Of a DNA stretch of 64,000 nt, positions 34,593 through 42,560 are shown piece by piece. Source of the DNA: Gleimia hominis (GTDB lineage: Bacteria; Actinomycetota; Actinomycetes; Actinomycetales; Actinomycetaceae); NCBI RefSeq assembly GCF_002871945.2, contig NZ_CP126963.1, positions 1,302,001 through 1,366,000 on the forward strand, read 5' to 3'. Under the pieces are notes generated by a model that saw only the letters and a list, made by a program, of their open reading frames with translations, was not told the DNA's origin and did not search any database. The position numbers were made by a program, and so were the translations under genes. The stretch's first letter is position 1. Each line of letters begins with the position of its first letter.

Positions 34593-36905
34593 ATGCATTT
34601 GCTTAGACCACTTACCGCGTTGCCACTGGCGGCGTCGCTTGTTTTTGCGTTTTACAGCCCGCTCGCCGTTGCAGCTGACCCTTCTGAAACACCCGATCCG
34701 ACTTCTGAAACACTACTAATTAGTGACATTCAGACCGCTCCGAAAGATTACGAGGACAAACAGGTCACCACTAGCGGTGTCGTCACTGCCGTCTTGGAAG
34801 GCCGCGGTGGGTTCACCATTCAGATGCCCACCAGTGCGGTGCCAAGCGGATACGGGAACTCGCAGGCAGTGTTCGTCAAAGTCAGCGCCGATGGGGCAGA
34901 TAAAGCAGCCGCTGTGGCAAACGTGGAGGTTGGTGACGCAGTTACGGTTACCGGGCAGGTGGATGTTCCGGGTGGCCTCACTACCCTCATGGCAAATAAT
35001 GTGGAAACCACTGCAAGTGACCAAAGTAAACAGGTTAACGTCATGCAGGTGCCAGCGCCTAAAACGGATGCGGAAGCGCAGAAGCTGCAGAGCATGGCAA
35101 TTGCCCCCAAGGGAAAGTTCCGGCTGGCGGATTCCTTCCCGTTAACGAGCGTTGGGCAGCTGATTTTAACGGATGGTGATAAGCCACCGGTGCAGCCCAC
35201 CCAGATGGGGCGGCCTGGTTCGCAGCAGGCAAAAGCACAGGCAGAGTACAATGCGGCGCACCGCGTGGTTATTGACGATGGTAGCGATGCCGTGTTCGAT
35301 TCGAATAATGACCAGGCGGAAGTGACGCCTCCTAAACACCTTCCATTCATGGCTGACGGTGCGCAAGCAGGCCCCACGTTGGGAGCCGAAGTGAGCTTCA
35401 AAACCCCCGCGATCGTCACGCGCGCCGATAAACAGTGGGTGCTCGACCCCACTGAATCAAACCCCGCGGCAGATGAGTTTGTTAGTTTCACAAAGGTTTC
35501 GGAAGCCGAGCCCGCTGACGTGGGTGGCAACTTGAAGGTAGCTACGTTCAACGTGTTGAACTACTTCACCAGCCTGGGTGTGGACGCAACTGACACGGAT
35601 GGGGACGGCAAGCCTCTGTGTTGGCCCACGATGAACCAGTGGGATCAGTCGGTTCCGGTGGCTGGGAACTGGGATTGCCCACGTCGGGGCGCGTGGGACA
35701 AAGCGGGGTTGAAACGTCAGGAAGACAAGATTGTGGCAGCGATCAACACGCTCGGCCGCCAGGGCGCAGCAGTGATTGCGCTACAAGAGATAGAGAACGA
35801 CCCGCTTTTTCAAGACAACCCCAACCAGAGCCTCAAGCAGCTGGTGAATGCGCTTAACAAGGCGGATTCGGCCCAGGGGTGGAACTACGTGCCCACCCCG
35901 AAGGAAACCCCGAAATACGGGGCGAAAGATATGATTCGCCAGGCGTTCATTTACAAGCCTGCGCAAGTGAGTTTAGTTGGGAAAGCGAAGTATCTAGATG
36001 ACGCGGCGTACCAGTCGGCTGCGGATGCGCGCGCTCCGATTGCTCAGGTTTTTGAGCATAAGGTGACGAAACGGCGGGTACTGGTGATTAATAACCACCT
36101 CACGTACAAGGGTGGAACCGTTGTGGGGGAAGACAATAAGAACCCCGGTGACACGCAGGGCCCGGCGTACGATACGGGTCGTAATAACGGGGACCGCACG
36201 CGTCAAGCGAAGGCACTGGCCGGGTTTGCGCAGCGGGAGCAGGCGAGTTCTAAAGCCGATTTCACGCTGCTGGTTGGTGACTTTAACGCGTATTCTGGGG
36301 AGGATCCCATCCAGGTCCTTAAAGACTCCGGGTATGCGGATCTGATGAACACTGCTGAACATGCTTCGAAGCGTTCGATGACTGATTGGGCGGAGTACAC
36401 GTATTCGTATGGCGGCATGCTCGGTTCGCTAGACCACATTATGGTTTCGAAAACCGGGATGGATTTCTATGCTGGCCACGATATTTGGACTGCGAACGCG
36501 TATGAGAGTCAGGCGCGCGAATACTCGCGGTACATGGCAACCGGCACGGACTACTACCGGCCGAATGTTTTCCGTGCGTCGGACCACAACAGTGCGATCA
36601 TTGGTTTCAACCTGAGTAAGAAGGCGGCTGCGGGGAATACGGATGCCCCTAGCACAGGTAACCCAGATAAACCAGGTTCGCAGGATCCTAACCAGCCCGG
36701 TTCTACTGGCCAGTCTGGTTCCGGGAGCCAGTCTGGTAATAAGCCTGAGGGCGGAAATGCGTCTGGAAACCATGCGGGTGGCCACGCGAACAATGGCAGG
36801 CAGATAGCGAAGACCGGTACGGACGTGGCAGCTGCGATTGCGCTAAGTCTGCTAACTGTAGTTGCTGGCGTTGGGCTCTACGTTTTGAAACGCCGCAAGC
36901 ACTAA
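34593..36905 (+). CDS. Wall-anchored extracellular nuclease (ExeM/NucH-like)
   Basis: The 770-residue protein has a signal peptide (about 1-28), an OB-fold lipoprotein-like DNA-binding domain (LISDIQ...YEDKQVTTSGVVTAVLE, about 45-145), and an endonuclease/exonuclease/phosphatase domain starting LKVATFNVLNYFTSLG near residue 312, with metal/active residues in ALQEIEND, VLVINNHLTYKGG, LLVGDFNAYSGEDP and the C-terminal SDHNS. After a Gly/Pro/Ser/Asn-rich wall-spanning tail come IAKTG (738-742), a hydrophobic helix and KRRKH, a sortase signal. It would degrade extracellular DNA at the cell surface, for nutrient or biofilm purposes. Monocistronic by spacing. Confidence 0.9.
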   Translation: MHLLRPLTALPLAASLVFAFYSPLAVAADPSETPDPTSETLLISDIQTAPKDYEDKQVTTSGVVTAVLEGRGGFTIQMPTSAVPSGYGNSQAVFVKVSADGADKAAAVANVEVGDAVTVTGQVDVPGGLTTLMANNVETTASDQSKQVNVMQVPAPKTDAEAQKLQSMAIAPKGKFRLADSFPLTSVGQLILTDGDKPPVQPTQMGRPGSQQAKAQAEYNAAHRVVIDDGSDAVFDSNNDQAEVTPPKHLPFMADGAQAGPTLGAEVSFKTPAIVTRADKQWVLDPTESNPAADEFVSFTKVSEAEPADVGGNLKVATFNVLNYFTSLGVDATDTDGDGKPLCWPTMNQWDQSVPVAGNWDCPRRGAWDKAGLKRQEDKIVAAINTLGRQGAAVIALQEIENDPLFQDNPNQSLKQLVNALNKADSAQGWNYVPTPKETPKYGAKDMIRQAFIYKPAQVSLVGKAKYLDDAAYQSAADARAPIAQVFEHKVTKRRVLVINNHLTYKGGTVVGEDNKNPGDTQGPAYDTGRNNGDRTRQAKALAGFAQREQASSKADFTLLVGDFNAYSGEDPIQVLKDSGYADLMNTAEHASKRSMTDWAEYTYSYGGMLGSLDHIMVSKTGMDFYAGHDIWTANAYESQAREYSRYMATGTDYYRPNVFRASDHNSAIIGFNLSKKAAAGNTDAPSTGNPDKPGSQDPNQPGSTGQSGSGSQSGNKPEGGNASGNHAGGHANNGRQIAKTGTDVAAAIALSLLTVVAGVGLYVLKRRKH

Positions 36906-36951
36906 GTGAATCATGGTAAAGCATCTTTTCAGTTAAAAATTAAGCAAAGTC

Positions 36952-36981
36952 TTGACAGCACACAAATACAGTGATTACGCT
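36952..36981 (+). promoter_or_regulatory. Consensus promoter of the attenuator leader
   Basis: A perfect TTGACA (36952-36957) is followed after 18 bases by TACGCT (36976-36981). Transcription would start near 36988, about 30 bases before the leader peptide start. It is the best sigma-70-type promoter in the window. Confidence 0.75.
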
Positions 36982-37018
36982 TACAGAATCCAAAAAGAAT
37001 AGGATAAAGGAGTGAGCC

Positions 37019-37063
37019 ATGCGTGGTGGAATTAATCCGAAACCGCTTCCTCCGATAGTGTAA
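37019..37063 (+). CDS. Candidate 14-residue leader peptide MRGGINPKPLPPIV
   Basis: AAAGGAG (37006-37012) stands 6 bases before an ATG that opens a 14-codon frame ending in TAA. The peptide is Pro-rich near its end (KPLPP), a sequence type that can slow ribosomes. It lies between the consensus promoter and the strong hairpin at 37085, and its own ribosome binding site is complementary to the left arm of that hairpin. This is the arrangement of a regulatory leader peptide. A secreted or signalling peptide is less likely, as there is no hydrophobic signal sequence. Confidence 0.55.
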   Translation: MRGGINPKPLPPIV

Positions 37064-37084
37064 ACCAACGCAATAACTACCAGG

Positions 37085-37131
37085 AAATGTCCATGGCTCT
37101 CCTTCATAAGAAAGGATAGCTATGGACATTT
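37085..37131 (+). promoter_or_regulatory. Attenuator hairpin with alternative pairing to the leader ribosome binding site
   Basis: Segment 2 (37085-37105) pairs with segment 3 (37111-37131) in a 21-position stem with 18 Watson-Crick pairs and one G-T, a loop of about 5 bases, then TTTTCG. The part of segment 2 at 37092-37104 (CATGGCTCTCCTT) is also complementary to segment 1 at 37007-37021 (AAGGAG and AGCCATG, with a 2-base bulge), which is the leader ribosome binding site and start codon. The two pairings exclude each other. Segment 3 itself carries AAAGGA and an ATG opening a 5-codon frame (MDIFD, 37122-37139). Confidence 0.7.
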
Positions 37132-37172
37132 TCGATTAATATGTAAAAGTATCAGCACAGTACTGTGCCAAT

Positions 37173-37583
37173 TTGTTTACCACCGCTAAATTATTTTTTG
37201 AGGTAAATGTTTGCGTAGAACAGGGTGTTTTAGATGAAGTTAACTTGCGCAGGCACAATGGTTCATTTCATACTACGGTTCAGATGATGGTTGAATCTGC
37301 ACAGAATACGGTTGAGTGCTTCAACCGTTATACAACAGTTCATCGTAATTACCCAGCGCCGCTCAAAAATATCGATTCACAGACACAAGCTGAAACGCTA
37401 GCCTCCTTATCTCATGAGCTCCAGCGCATGAAACACCTACTAAGCACCATTAATTTAACTAAAGACATACAGCAACAAATTTGGGCAAACGATAATTTCA
37501 CCGACTCGTTTACACGGGCGGCGCTACTGATATGCCAAGCAATACAGTGGCAGGTGGCTTTTGCGCGGGAAACGAATTTGTGA
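37173..37583 (+). CDS. Uncharacterised ORF upstream of the MFS gene
   Basis: The frame encodes up to 136 residues from a TTG at 37173, or 99 from the ATG pair at 37284; no start has a convincing ribosome binding site. I do not recognise the product. It lacks membrane segments and reads as a mostly helical, cytoplasmic protein (TLASLSHELQRMKHLLSTINL, FTRAALLICQAIQWQVAFARE). Its TGA overlaps the ATG of the MFS gene (TGATG), a typical coupling of real genes. Composition is AT-richer than neighbours. It could be the C-terminal remnant of a regulator or a small partner protein. Confidence 0.4.
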   Translation: MFTTAKLFFEVNVCVEQGVLDEVNLRRHNGSFHTTVQMMVESAQNTVECFNRYTTVHRNYPAPLKNIDSQTQAETLASLSHELQRMKHLLSTINLTKDIQQQIWANDNFTDSFTRAALLICQAIQWQVAFARETNL

Positions 37584-38839
37584 TGACACGTTCTTCTCAG
37601 TCTAAGAATCCATTTCAGCGCAACTCATACCGGTATTGGTTCGGGGCCGAAACCCTACTGGCCGTCAGTGAAAGTGCCACGCTGGCAGTAACACTACTTC
37701 TCATTGACATCACTGGAAGTGTTGGTGCCGCTGGGCGGATTGCAAGCTTTCTAGCTATTATCGAACTAATTGCCACACTGGTAGGCGGAGCGCTAGGCGA
37801 TCTTATCTCGCGCCGAACGCTCATCACAACTACTGTGCGAGTGGGAGTGGTGACGAATGTTTCTCTGTGCGCGCTAGCATTTTTCTCTTCTCAACTAGAA
37901 AAGAATCAGCTAGCAATATACGCCACAGTGTTTTTTCTTACCGTCTCATCCGTTTGCATTGCCATGACCGGCCCTGCTCTTGACGGGTCCTTAAAAGAAC
38001 TAATTACAGCCGCAGAATTTCCACGCGCAATGAGTGCCGCACAGGCACGAAGCTCCTCTATTTCCATTGCTTCAGCACCGACCACCGGATTGATATACGG
38101 CATTAACCACTCGATTCCATTCGCGCTGCGAGCGGTGTGCGAAGCATTATTTTTACCACTCCTACGCCGCATCCCTGACGGCCTCGGACCCAACTCGCGT
38201 CCTCCACGACTCAAGGTGAGATCAGTTTGCATGAAGTTGTTTACCTCTTACCACGCAGGACTGGCCTACCTACTGCGCGATCGCCTTTTGAGAGTGATCG
38301 TATTATGCACCCCCCTTGTGAACGTAATGGTTTTTACAGGCACCGCTTGGGCCACATACTATCTTCGAGCTGAAGGACACTCACCTTTTCACATTGGTCT
38401 AGTCTCCGCTTCCTTTGCGTTCGGCCTTGTAGCGGGCAGTGCCCTTGCCCCCTACTTAACTGACCATGTTCCTTCGGGCTGGCTTGCAATTGGAGGGTTG
38501 ACCTGGCTGGCGTGCTGGTTCGCTGCACTTTTCACTGCTCATGGGAATTTACTCTTGATGTCTGTCTTTGCAGCCGTCGCAATGTTGTTTTCACCCGCTT
38601 TAAACGGCGCACTTTTCGGCCACGTTTTCTCTCGTACCGAATCCGGTTTTCAGGGACGAATATTCGCCATTTTTTCACTTGCAAGCGGCCTCGCTGCCGT
38701 GGTTGCTCCACTGCTCGCCGCGTTCGCCGTGGAACGCGCCATTATCGGACCCCTCGTAGCAATCGTATGTGCACTATCCGCAACCGGGATTCTACTCTTA
38801 CTTGCTACCCCAGAGGTTCGCCGCCTCCCTACTCTTTAA
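37583..38839 (+). CDS. MFS transporter (DHA3-like efflux type)
   Basis: From the ATG at 37583, which overlaps the preceding TGA, the protein is 418 residues with about 12 hydrophobic segments. The loop GGALGDLISRRTLIT fits the conserved MFS motif A (GxxxDRxGRR) between helices 2 and 3. The arrangement resembles DHA3-family transporters, which include macrolide exporters such as Mef, but many others as well. The substrate is not known. The leader with attenuator 450 bases upstream suggests induction by a ribosome-affecting compound. The long middle loop with RSVCMKLFTSYHAG joins the two halves. Confidence 0.78.
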   Translation: MTRSSQSKNPFQRNSYRYWFGAETLLAVSESATLAVTLLLIDITGSVGAAGRIASFLAIIELIATLVGGALGDLISRRTLITTTVRVGVVTNVSLCALAFFSSQLEKNQLAIYATVFFLTVSSVCIAMTGPALDGSLKELITAAEFPRAMSAAQARSSSISIASAPTTGLIYGINHSIPFALRAVCEALFLPLLRRIPDGLGPNSRPPRLKVRSVCMKLFTSYHAGLAYLLRDRLLRVIVLCTPLVNVMVFTGTAWATYYLRAEGHSPFHIGLVSASFAFGLVAGSALAPYLTDHVPSGWLAIGGLTWLACWFAALFTAHGNLLLMSVFAAVAMLFSPALNGALFGHVFSRTESGFQGRIFAIFSLASGLAAVVAPLLAAFAVERAIIGPLVAIVCALSATGILLLLATPEVRRLPTL

Positions 38840-38869
38840 TACCTAGTAGTTTTTAATACCTAGTAGTTT
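38836..38869 (+). repeat. 17-bp tandem duplication at the MFS gene end
   Basis: TTAATACCTAGTAGTTT occurs twice back to back (38836-38852, 38853-38869). The first copy contains the MFS stop codon, so the event lies just outside the coding part. Both contain CTAGTAG. Confidence 0.9.
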
Positions 38870-38958
38870 TATGCCCCATCGGCTTCTGTTTCGTAAGAGC
38901 GCTCCTTCAAGTGGATACCCATATCCTATTCTTAATACGCCTGCACAAAGATCGTCCG

Positions 38959-39129
38959 TCATCCATGCAGTTTTGGAATGACTACCGCAAGTAGAACAGC
39001 ACCGCAGGCGATAAAACTAAGAAACCACAGAGGATTGGTGAATGCGCAAGCTAAGGTAAGCATTCCCAGTCCGCCTAAAACGCCTACAGCTACTACTTCA
39101 CCTGGAGAGAGGTTGTACTTTCTACGCAT
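38959..39129 (-). CDS. Small membrane protein, 56 residues
   Basis: From the ATG at 39129, preceded by AGAGG, the product begins MRRKYNLSPGEVVAVGVLGGLGMLTL and has two hydrophobic helices joined by a short FTNPLW turn. It is not recognised. The ATG at 39150 is a less likely start. It stands alone between the MFS gene, which converges on it, and tRNA-Thr. Confidence 0.5.
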   Translation of the reverse strand: MRRKYNLSPGEVVAVGVLGGLGMLTLACAFTNPLWFLSFIACGAVLLAVVIPKLHG

Positions 39130-39343
39130 CTTTCCGCCTCTCAGAGTCATAAACGACGGTAAAACTAGTAATTGGATTATACCTAATCAATAAGCACCGT
39201 TATGGTCTTAAAAGTTCTGGATAGTCTGTGCTGCGCCCCCACCTATCGAACGCAATCTACCTGATATCGAACCGCGCCCCAGTTCGCCAATGACCGTTTC
39301 TATTGCGGCGCAGTGGACGACGTTACCTTCAGTTGTTTCTGAG

Positions 39344-39416
39344 AGCCACCTAGGAGACTCGAACTCCTGACCGTCCGCTTACAAGGCGGATGCTCTACCA
39401 ACTGAGCTAAGGTGGC
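39344..39416 (-). tRNA. tRNA-Thr (anticodon TGT)
   Basis: Reading the minus strand, a 73-base cloverleaf folds with a 7-bp acceptor GCCACCT/AGGTGGC, D-stem GCTC/GAGC, anticodon stem TCCGC/GCGGA with loop CTTGTAA, T-stem AGGAG/CTCCT with loop TTCGAGT, and discriminator T. Anticodon TGT reads ACA and related Thr codons. CCA is not encoded. Confidence 0.96.
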
Positions 39417-39460
39417 GCGACCTCAAGTTTGCCATGAATGAGGTCCATTTGTCACATGAG

Positions 39461-40267
39461 TTATTTCTGCGCCGCTTTTATGCCCTCAAGAAGATTTTTC
39501 GTAACCTCCTCAGCGGACTCACCTTTCAACTCAATCAGCTTGTCATTTGAAATGAACTGCGGCGTGTACTTCTCAGTTGAACCATCAACTTTGCGGGAAA
39601 TCCACTTGTCCGTATTCGCCTTCAACTGCGCCTTCATGTCCGACGCTTTGAACTTACTGATCGTCGCGTCAGATATCCCCACTGACTTTGCGATCTGCGC
39701 GATCTTGTCGGCCGACTTCTGCGCAGACTCCTGGATCACGGACCCGTCTTTCGCATCAAACTGCGACTTAAAATACGCCATCACCGCCGCGTGAAAATCC
39801 ATGTACTTATCCGGCTGCTGCTGCCACACCACGTACGCCGCATCTGCCGCCTCTTGGTGGTACACCATGTCCACCGTGTTCACCGGCGTGATCTTGAGGT
39901 TAAACTCACCATTCTTAACAGCTTTAGTTAGGGTATCGCCCAGTATCGCAGTCGTGTCCGCACACGCGTGACACGAATAATCCATGTACTCCTCTAAAGT
40001 CGGCACCCCAGACTTAGGTTTCCCAGACCCATTCGCACTGATGATGAACGAACCGTCAGCACTGGCCGCTGCCGCACCTTCACCCGCCGAATCTGCGGAA
40101 CGAGACTTGTAAACAACCACGCCCACCGCTGCAACCACCGCCAGCACGAGCAGTACCACAACCGTGATGATCACGTTACGTGTACGACGTTCCCGCGCCT
40201 GGGCTTGCTCCCGCATCTTCCGAGCTTTCTGCGCGCTCGCGCTACCAGCTCCCTTTGAGGCTGCCAT
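39461..40267 (-). CDS. Membrane-anchored DsbA-like thioredoxin-fold protein
   Basis: The 268-residue protein has a basic N-terminus, one membrane helix (VIITVVVLLVLAVVAAVGVVVY, about 32-53) and an outside thioredoxin domain with the active site CHAC in EYMDYSCHACADTT. The C-terminal part, including FDAKDGSVIQESAQ and YTPQFISNDKLIELKGE, fits DsbA/Thioredoxin_4 proteins with the cis-proline in TPQF. Actinobacteria use such oxidoreductases (MdbA-like) to form disulfides in exported proteins, for example pilins. GGAGGAG precedes the ATG. Downstream of tRNA-Thr on the same strand in reverse order. Confidence 0.88.
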   Translation of the reverse strand: MAASKGAGSASAQKARKMREQAQARERRTRNVIITVVVLLVLAVVAAVGVVVYKSRSADSAGEGAAAASADGSFIISANGSGKPKSGVPTLEEYMDYSCHACADTTAILGDTLTKAVKNGEFNLKITPVNTVDMVYHQEAADAAYVVWQQQPDKYMDFHAAVMAYFKSQFDAKDGSVIQESAQKSADKIAQIAKSVGISDATISKFKASDMKAQLKANTDKWISRKVDGSTEKYTPQFISNDKLIELKGESAEEVTKNLLEGIKAAQK

Positions 40268-40425
40268 AACTCCTCCAAAAATCCTAACTAATGCAACGTA
40301 TACATCTTAAATAACGGCGGGCACACGCGCCCAACGCGTCTAAAACCCAACCCGCCTCGCGAATCTGCCTGTTGAGTGCACCTACCAACCTTTGTCCACC
40401 TTGCGAACCTACCTACTGTGCGCAC

Positions 40426-42231
40426 CTACCAACCTATAACCCCTGTGACCATGCCAACCGTTAGCACGCACACGCCACACAGGATTATCCCAAAGAACAA
40501 CCTCAGCGCCCCAGAAGGCATCGCAGCCGAAATGGTGGCCCGCTCCCCTTCACGCAGATGCCAACCACCAGCACCCATGTGACAGAGCAGAACAATCACG
40601 ACCACACTCACCCAAAGCAAGGCGGGCACTACCTGCACGTCTTGCCACGCTGACAACCACCCGCGCTGCCCCGGACTACCTTGCAGCATTAACAGAAACG
40701 GGGTGTTCACCAGGTCTAACCGCCGTGACATCGCCCAAATCGACCAGGCCGCGCCAGCCAGCACCCCACCGATCAACGCGTTAATGCCCACGGCAAACAC
40801 AGACTTGAGCGCATACGGCACTGCCCTAAGTGCCGCGAGCGCATTATCTCCCTTCTGCTTAGATCCCACGCGGGTGCGGCGCCGTTCCCGCCACGTGCGC
40901 GCGTTCCCAACTGCCTCAAGAACCACCAGCAATACCAGTAGCCAGATCGCCCCCGGCATCCCAAACCACACCGGCAGCAGGCACGCCAACCCCATCAGCC
41001 CAGCGGAAAACAGGTTCGCCCGCCCCGGTGCTCGATACTGGTACACCGACGGGAACGCCCACTGCGGCACACTTGCCTCACCTACTTGACCCACCTGAGG
41101 TCCTGGCACTCCCCCCGCTGCCAACTGCTGCGGCGCAGGTGGCTGCCCCCGACCAGCGATTGGGCTTGCCGGCGGATCTTCCGGTGAGGCTTTCGGCGCG
41201 TAATCCTCATAACCTGCCACTGCATGCCCCTGGTTCGGCGCGTAAACTCGGGTGGCATCGTTTCCTGAATCTGCTTCCGGATCATAAATCCGGGTGGCTG
41301 CGCCCTCAGAGACCGATTCTGGATCGTAAGCACGCGTGGCACTGTCCGAACCAACGTCCGGTTCAAAAGCCTGCGTTGCCTGCGCCTGGGGATCCGCCTC
41401 ATCTGCATCCGAGTATGCCTCGACCTCAATGGCATCAAACTCCCGCAACTGCGCTAAAAACTCACCGTAGTCCAGACGGTTCTCGCGCGGTCCCAACGCC
41501 CGACGCAACACCCGCGCCAGCGGTGGGAAAACCCCCCGCGTATCCGGCCGGCCCGTCGCGATCCGACCGAGCACCACCTCCATCTTCCCCGTCCCAAACG
41601 GCTGCCGCCCCGTCAACGAAAACAACACGATCGCAGCCGCACCCCACCAATCCGTGACCTCATCATCATCCGCGCCCTGCAGAACCTCAGGCGCCACCCA
41701 ACCCGGGGTACCCGTAACTAAACCCGTCGACGTAAGCCGCTCATCCCCAGCCGCCCTCGAAATCCCAAAATCAATCAGCACCGGCCCCTCCGGCCCCAAC
41801 ATCACATTCGAAGGCTTCAAATCCCGATGAATCACCCCCGCCGCATGCACCTGCCGCAGAACCTCAGCCAAACTAAAAGCCAAATCAACCGCATCATCGT
41901 AATAAAACGGGCCGCGCTGGTGCACCTCATCGCGCAAAGACAAACCATCAACCAGCTCCGTAACCACAAACGGCTGCTGGCCCTCCGTCTCCAAATCCAC
42001 CACGTGCGCCACCGCTGCGGAACGCACCCGATTCAACGTCTGTGCCTCCCGCGCCAAACGCACCCGCGCCACCTGATCCGACGCCACCGCGGGATGCAAC
42101 AACTTCAACGCATACCGGGCACCCGCCTCATCCACGGCCTCCCACACAACCGCAGCGCCACCACTACCCAACGGGCGCACAAGACGATAACCCCCCAAAC
42201 GGGTCGCCGGACGCTGAACGGAATCACTCAC
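40426..42231 (-). CDS. Ser/Thr protein kinase with a repeated Thr-rich linker and C-terminal membrane helices
   Basis: The 601-residue protein has an N-terminal kinase domain: LGSGGAAVVWEA, the lysine of YALKLLHP, HRDLKPSNVML, IDFGIS and GTPGWVAPEVL. Between kinase and membrane lies an acidic linker with four repeats, ATQAFEPD, ATRAYDPE, ATRIYDPE and ATRVYAPN, spaced 15-17 residues apart; these look like phosphoacceptor threonines that could recruit an FHA-domain protein. The C-terminus has four or five membrane segments. The GTG start at 42231 has TAGTAT seven bases upstream and no ribosome binding site, fitting a leaderless mRNA; the frame open to 42369 is not conserved-looking. No PASTA domains, so it is not PknB. 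Confidence 0.87.
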   Translation of the reverse strand: MSDSVQRPATRLGGYRLVRPLGSGGAAVVWEAVDEAGARYALKLLHPAVASDQVARVRLAREAQTLNRVRSAAVAHVVDLETEGQQPFVVTELVDGLSLRDEVHQRGPFYYDDAVDLAFSLAEVLRQVHAAGVIHRDLKPSNVMLGPEGPVLIDFGISRAAGDERLTSTGLVTGTPGWVAPEVLQGADDDEVTDWWGAAAIVLFSLTGRQPFGTGKMEVVLGRIATGRPDTRGVFPPLARVLRRALGPRENRLDYGEFLAQLREFDAIEVEAYSDADEADPQAQATQAFEPDVGSDSATRAYDPESVSEGAATRIYDPEADSGNDATRVYAPNQGHAVAGYEDYAPKASPEDPPASPIAGRGQPPAPQQLAAGGVPGPQVGQVGEASVPQWAFPSVYQYRAPGRANLFSAGLMGLACLLPVWFGMPGAIWLLVLLVVLEAVGNARTWRERRRTRVGSKQKGDNALAALRAVPYALKSVFAVGINALIGGVLAGAAWSIWAMSRRLDLVNTPFLLMLQGSPGQRGWLSAWQDVQVVPALLWVSVVVIVLLCHMGAGGWHLREGERATISAAMPSGALRLFFGIILCGVCVLTVGMVTGVIGW

Positions 42232-42419
42232 ACCCCAAATACTACTAACCACAGCCGGGAAGAAGCTGAAAGCCACATCTAACCCACAACCACGTGTTTC
42301 CCCCCCAAGCCGGCACAAAACCAAACTTCCCAAAAGCTGAACAAACACGCTCAATACCCGTGTCCGCACGCCCAGAGCATGGTAATCTATGAGAGGTTTC
42401 TACGGCTAACAAACTCTTG

Positions 42420-42560
42420 ATGCGACGCCGACGTGAAGCAACAAGGGAGTGTGAGCACGTGGGGATTGTGACAGCGAAGCCGCTGCCACTCCACAACGGA
42501 TCGTTTGGCACGTACCTGCCGATGGAGGAAGAAACTAAATATGGCATCTGTAACTTTTGA
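42420..42560 (+). CDS. Possible small upstream ORF before the ABC ATPase
   Basis: An ATG at 42420 or a GTG at 42459 (AAGGGAG 9 bases upstream) opens a frame of 46 or 33 codons, ending with TGA at 42558-42560, 20 bases inside the ATPase gene. The product includes KPLPLHNGSFGTYLPMEEE. I do not recognise it. It lies in the 309-base divergent region between the kinase and ATPase genes, which otherwise holds the promoters. It could be a leader ORF coupled to the ATPase, or chance. Confidence 0.25.
   Translation: MRRRREATRECEHVGIVTAKPLPLHNGSFGTYLPMEEETKYGICNF

Noticed and set aside
37155..37168. GCACAGTACTGTGC, a perfect 14-base palindrome
   Set aside because: A possible operator, but palindromes this short arise by chance and it adds nothing firm to the attenuator model.
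37207..37218. ATG after GAGG at 37203, four codons then TAG
   Set aside because: Only MFA is encoded; it is too short to claim, although it might be part of the attenuator.
42232..42540. Riboswitch in the kinase-ATPase divergent region
   Set aside because: No conserved aptamer-like core or strong multi-helix fold could be seen.
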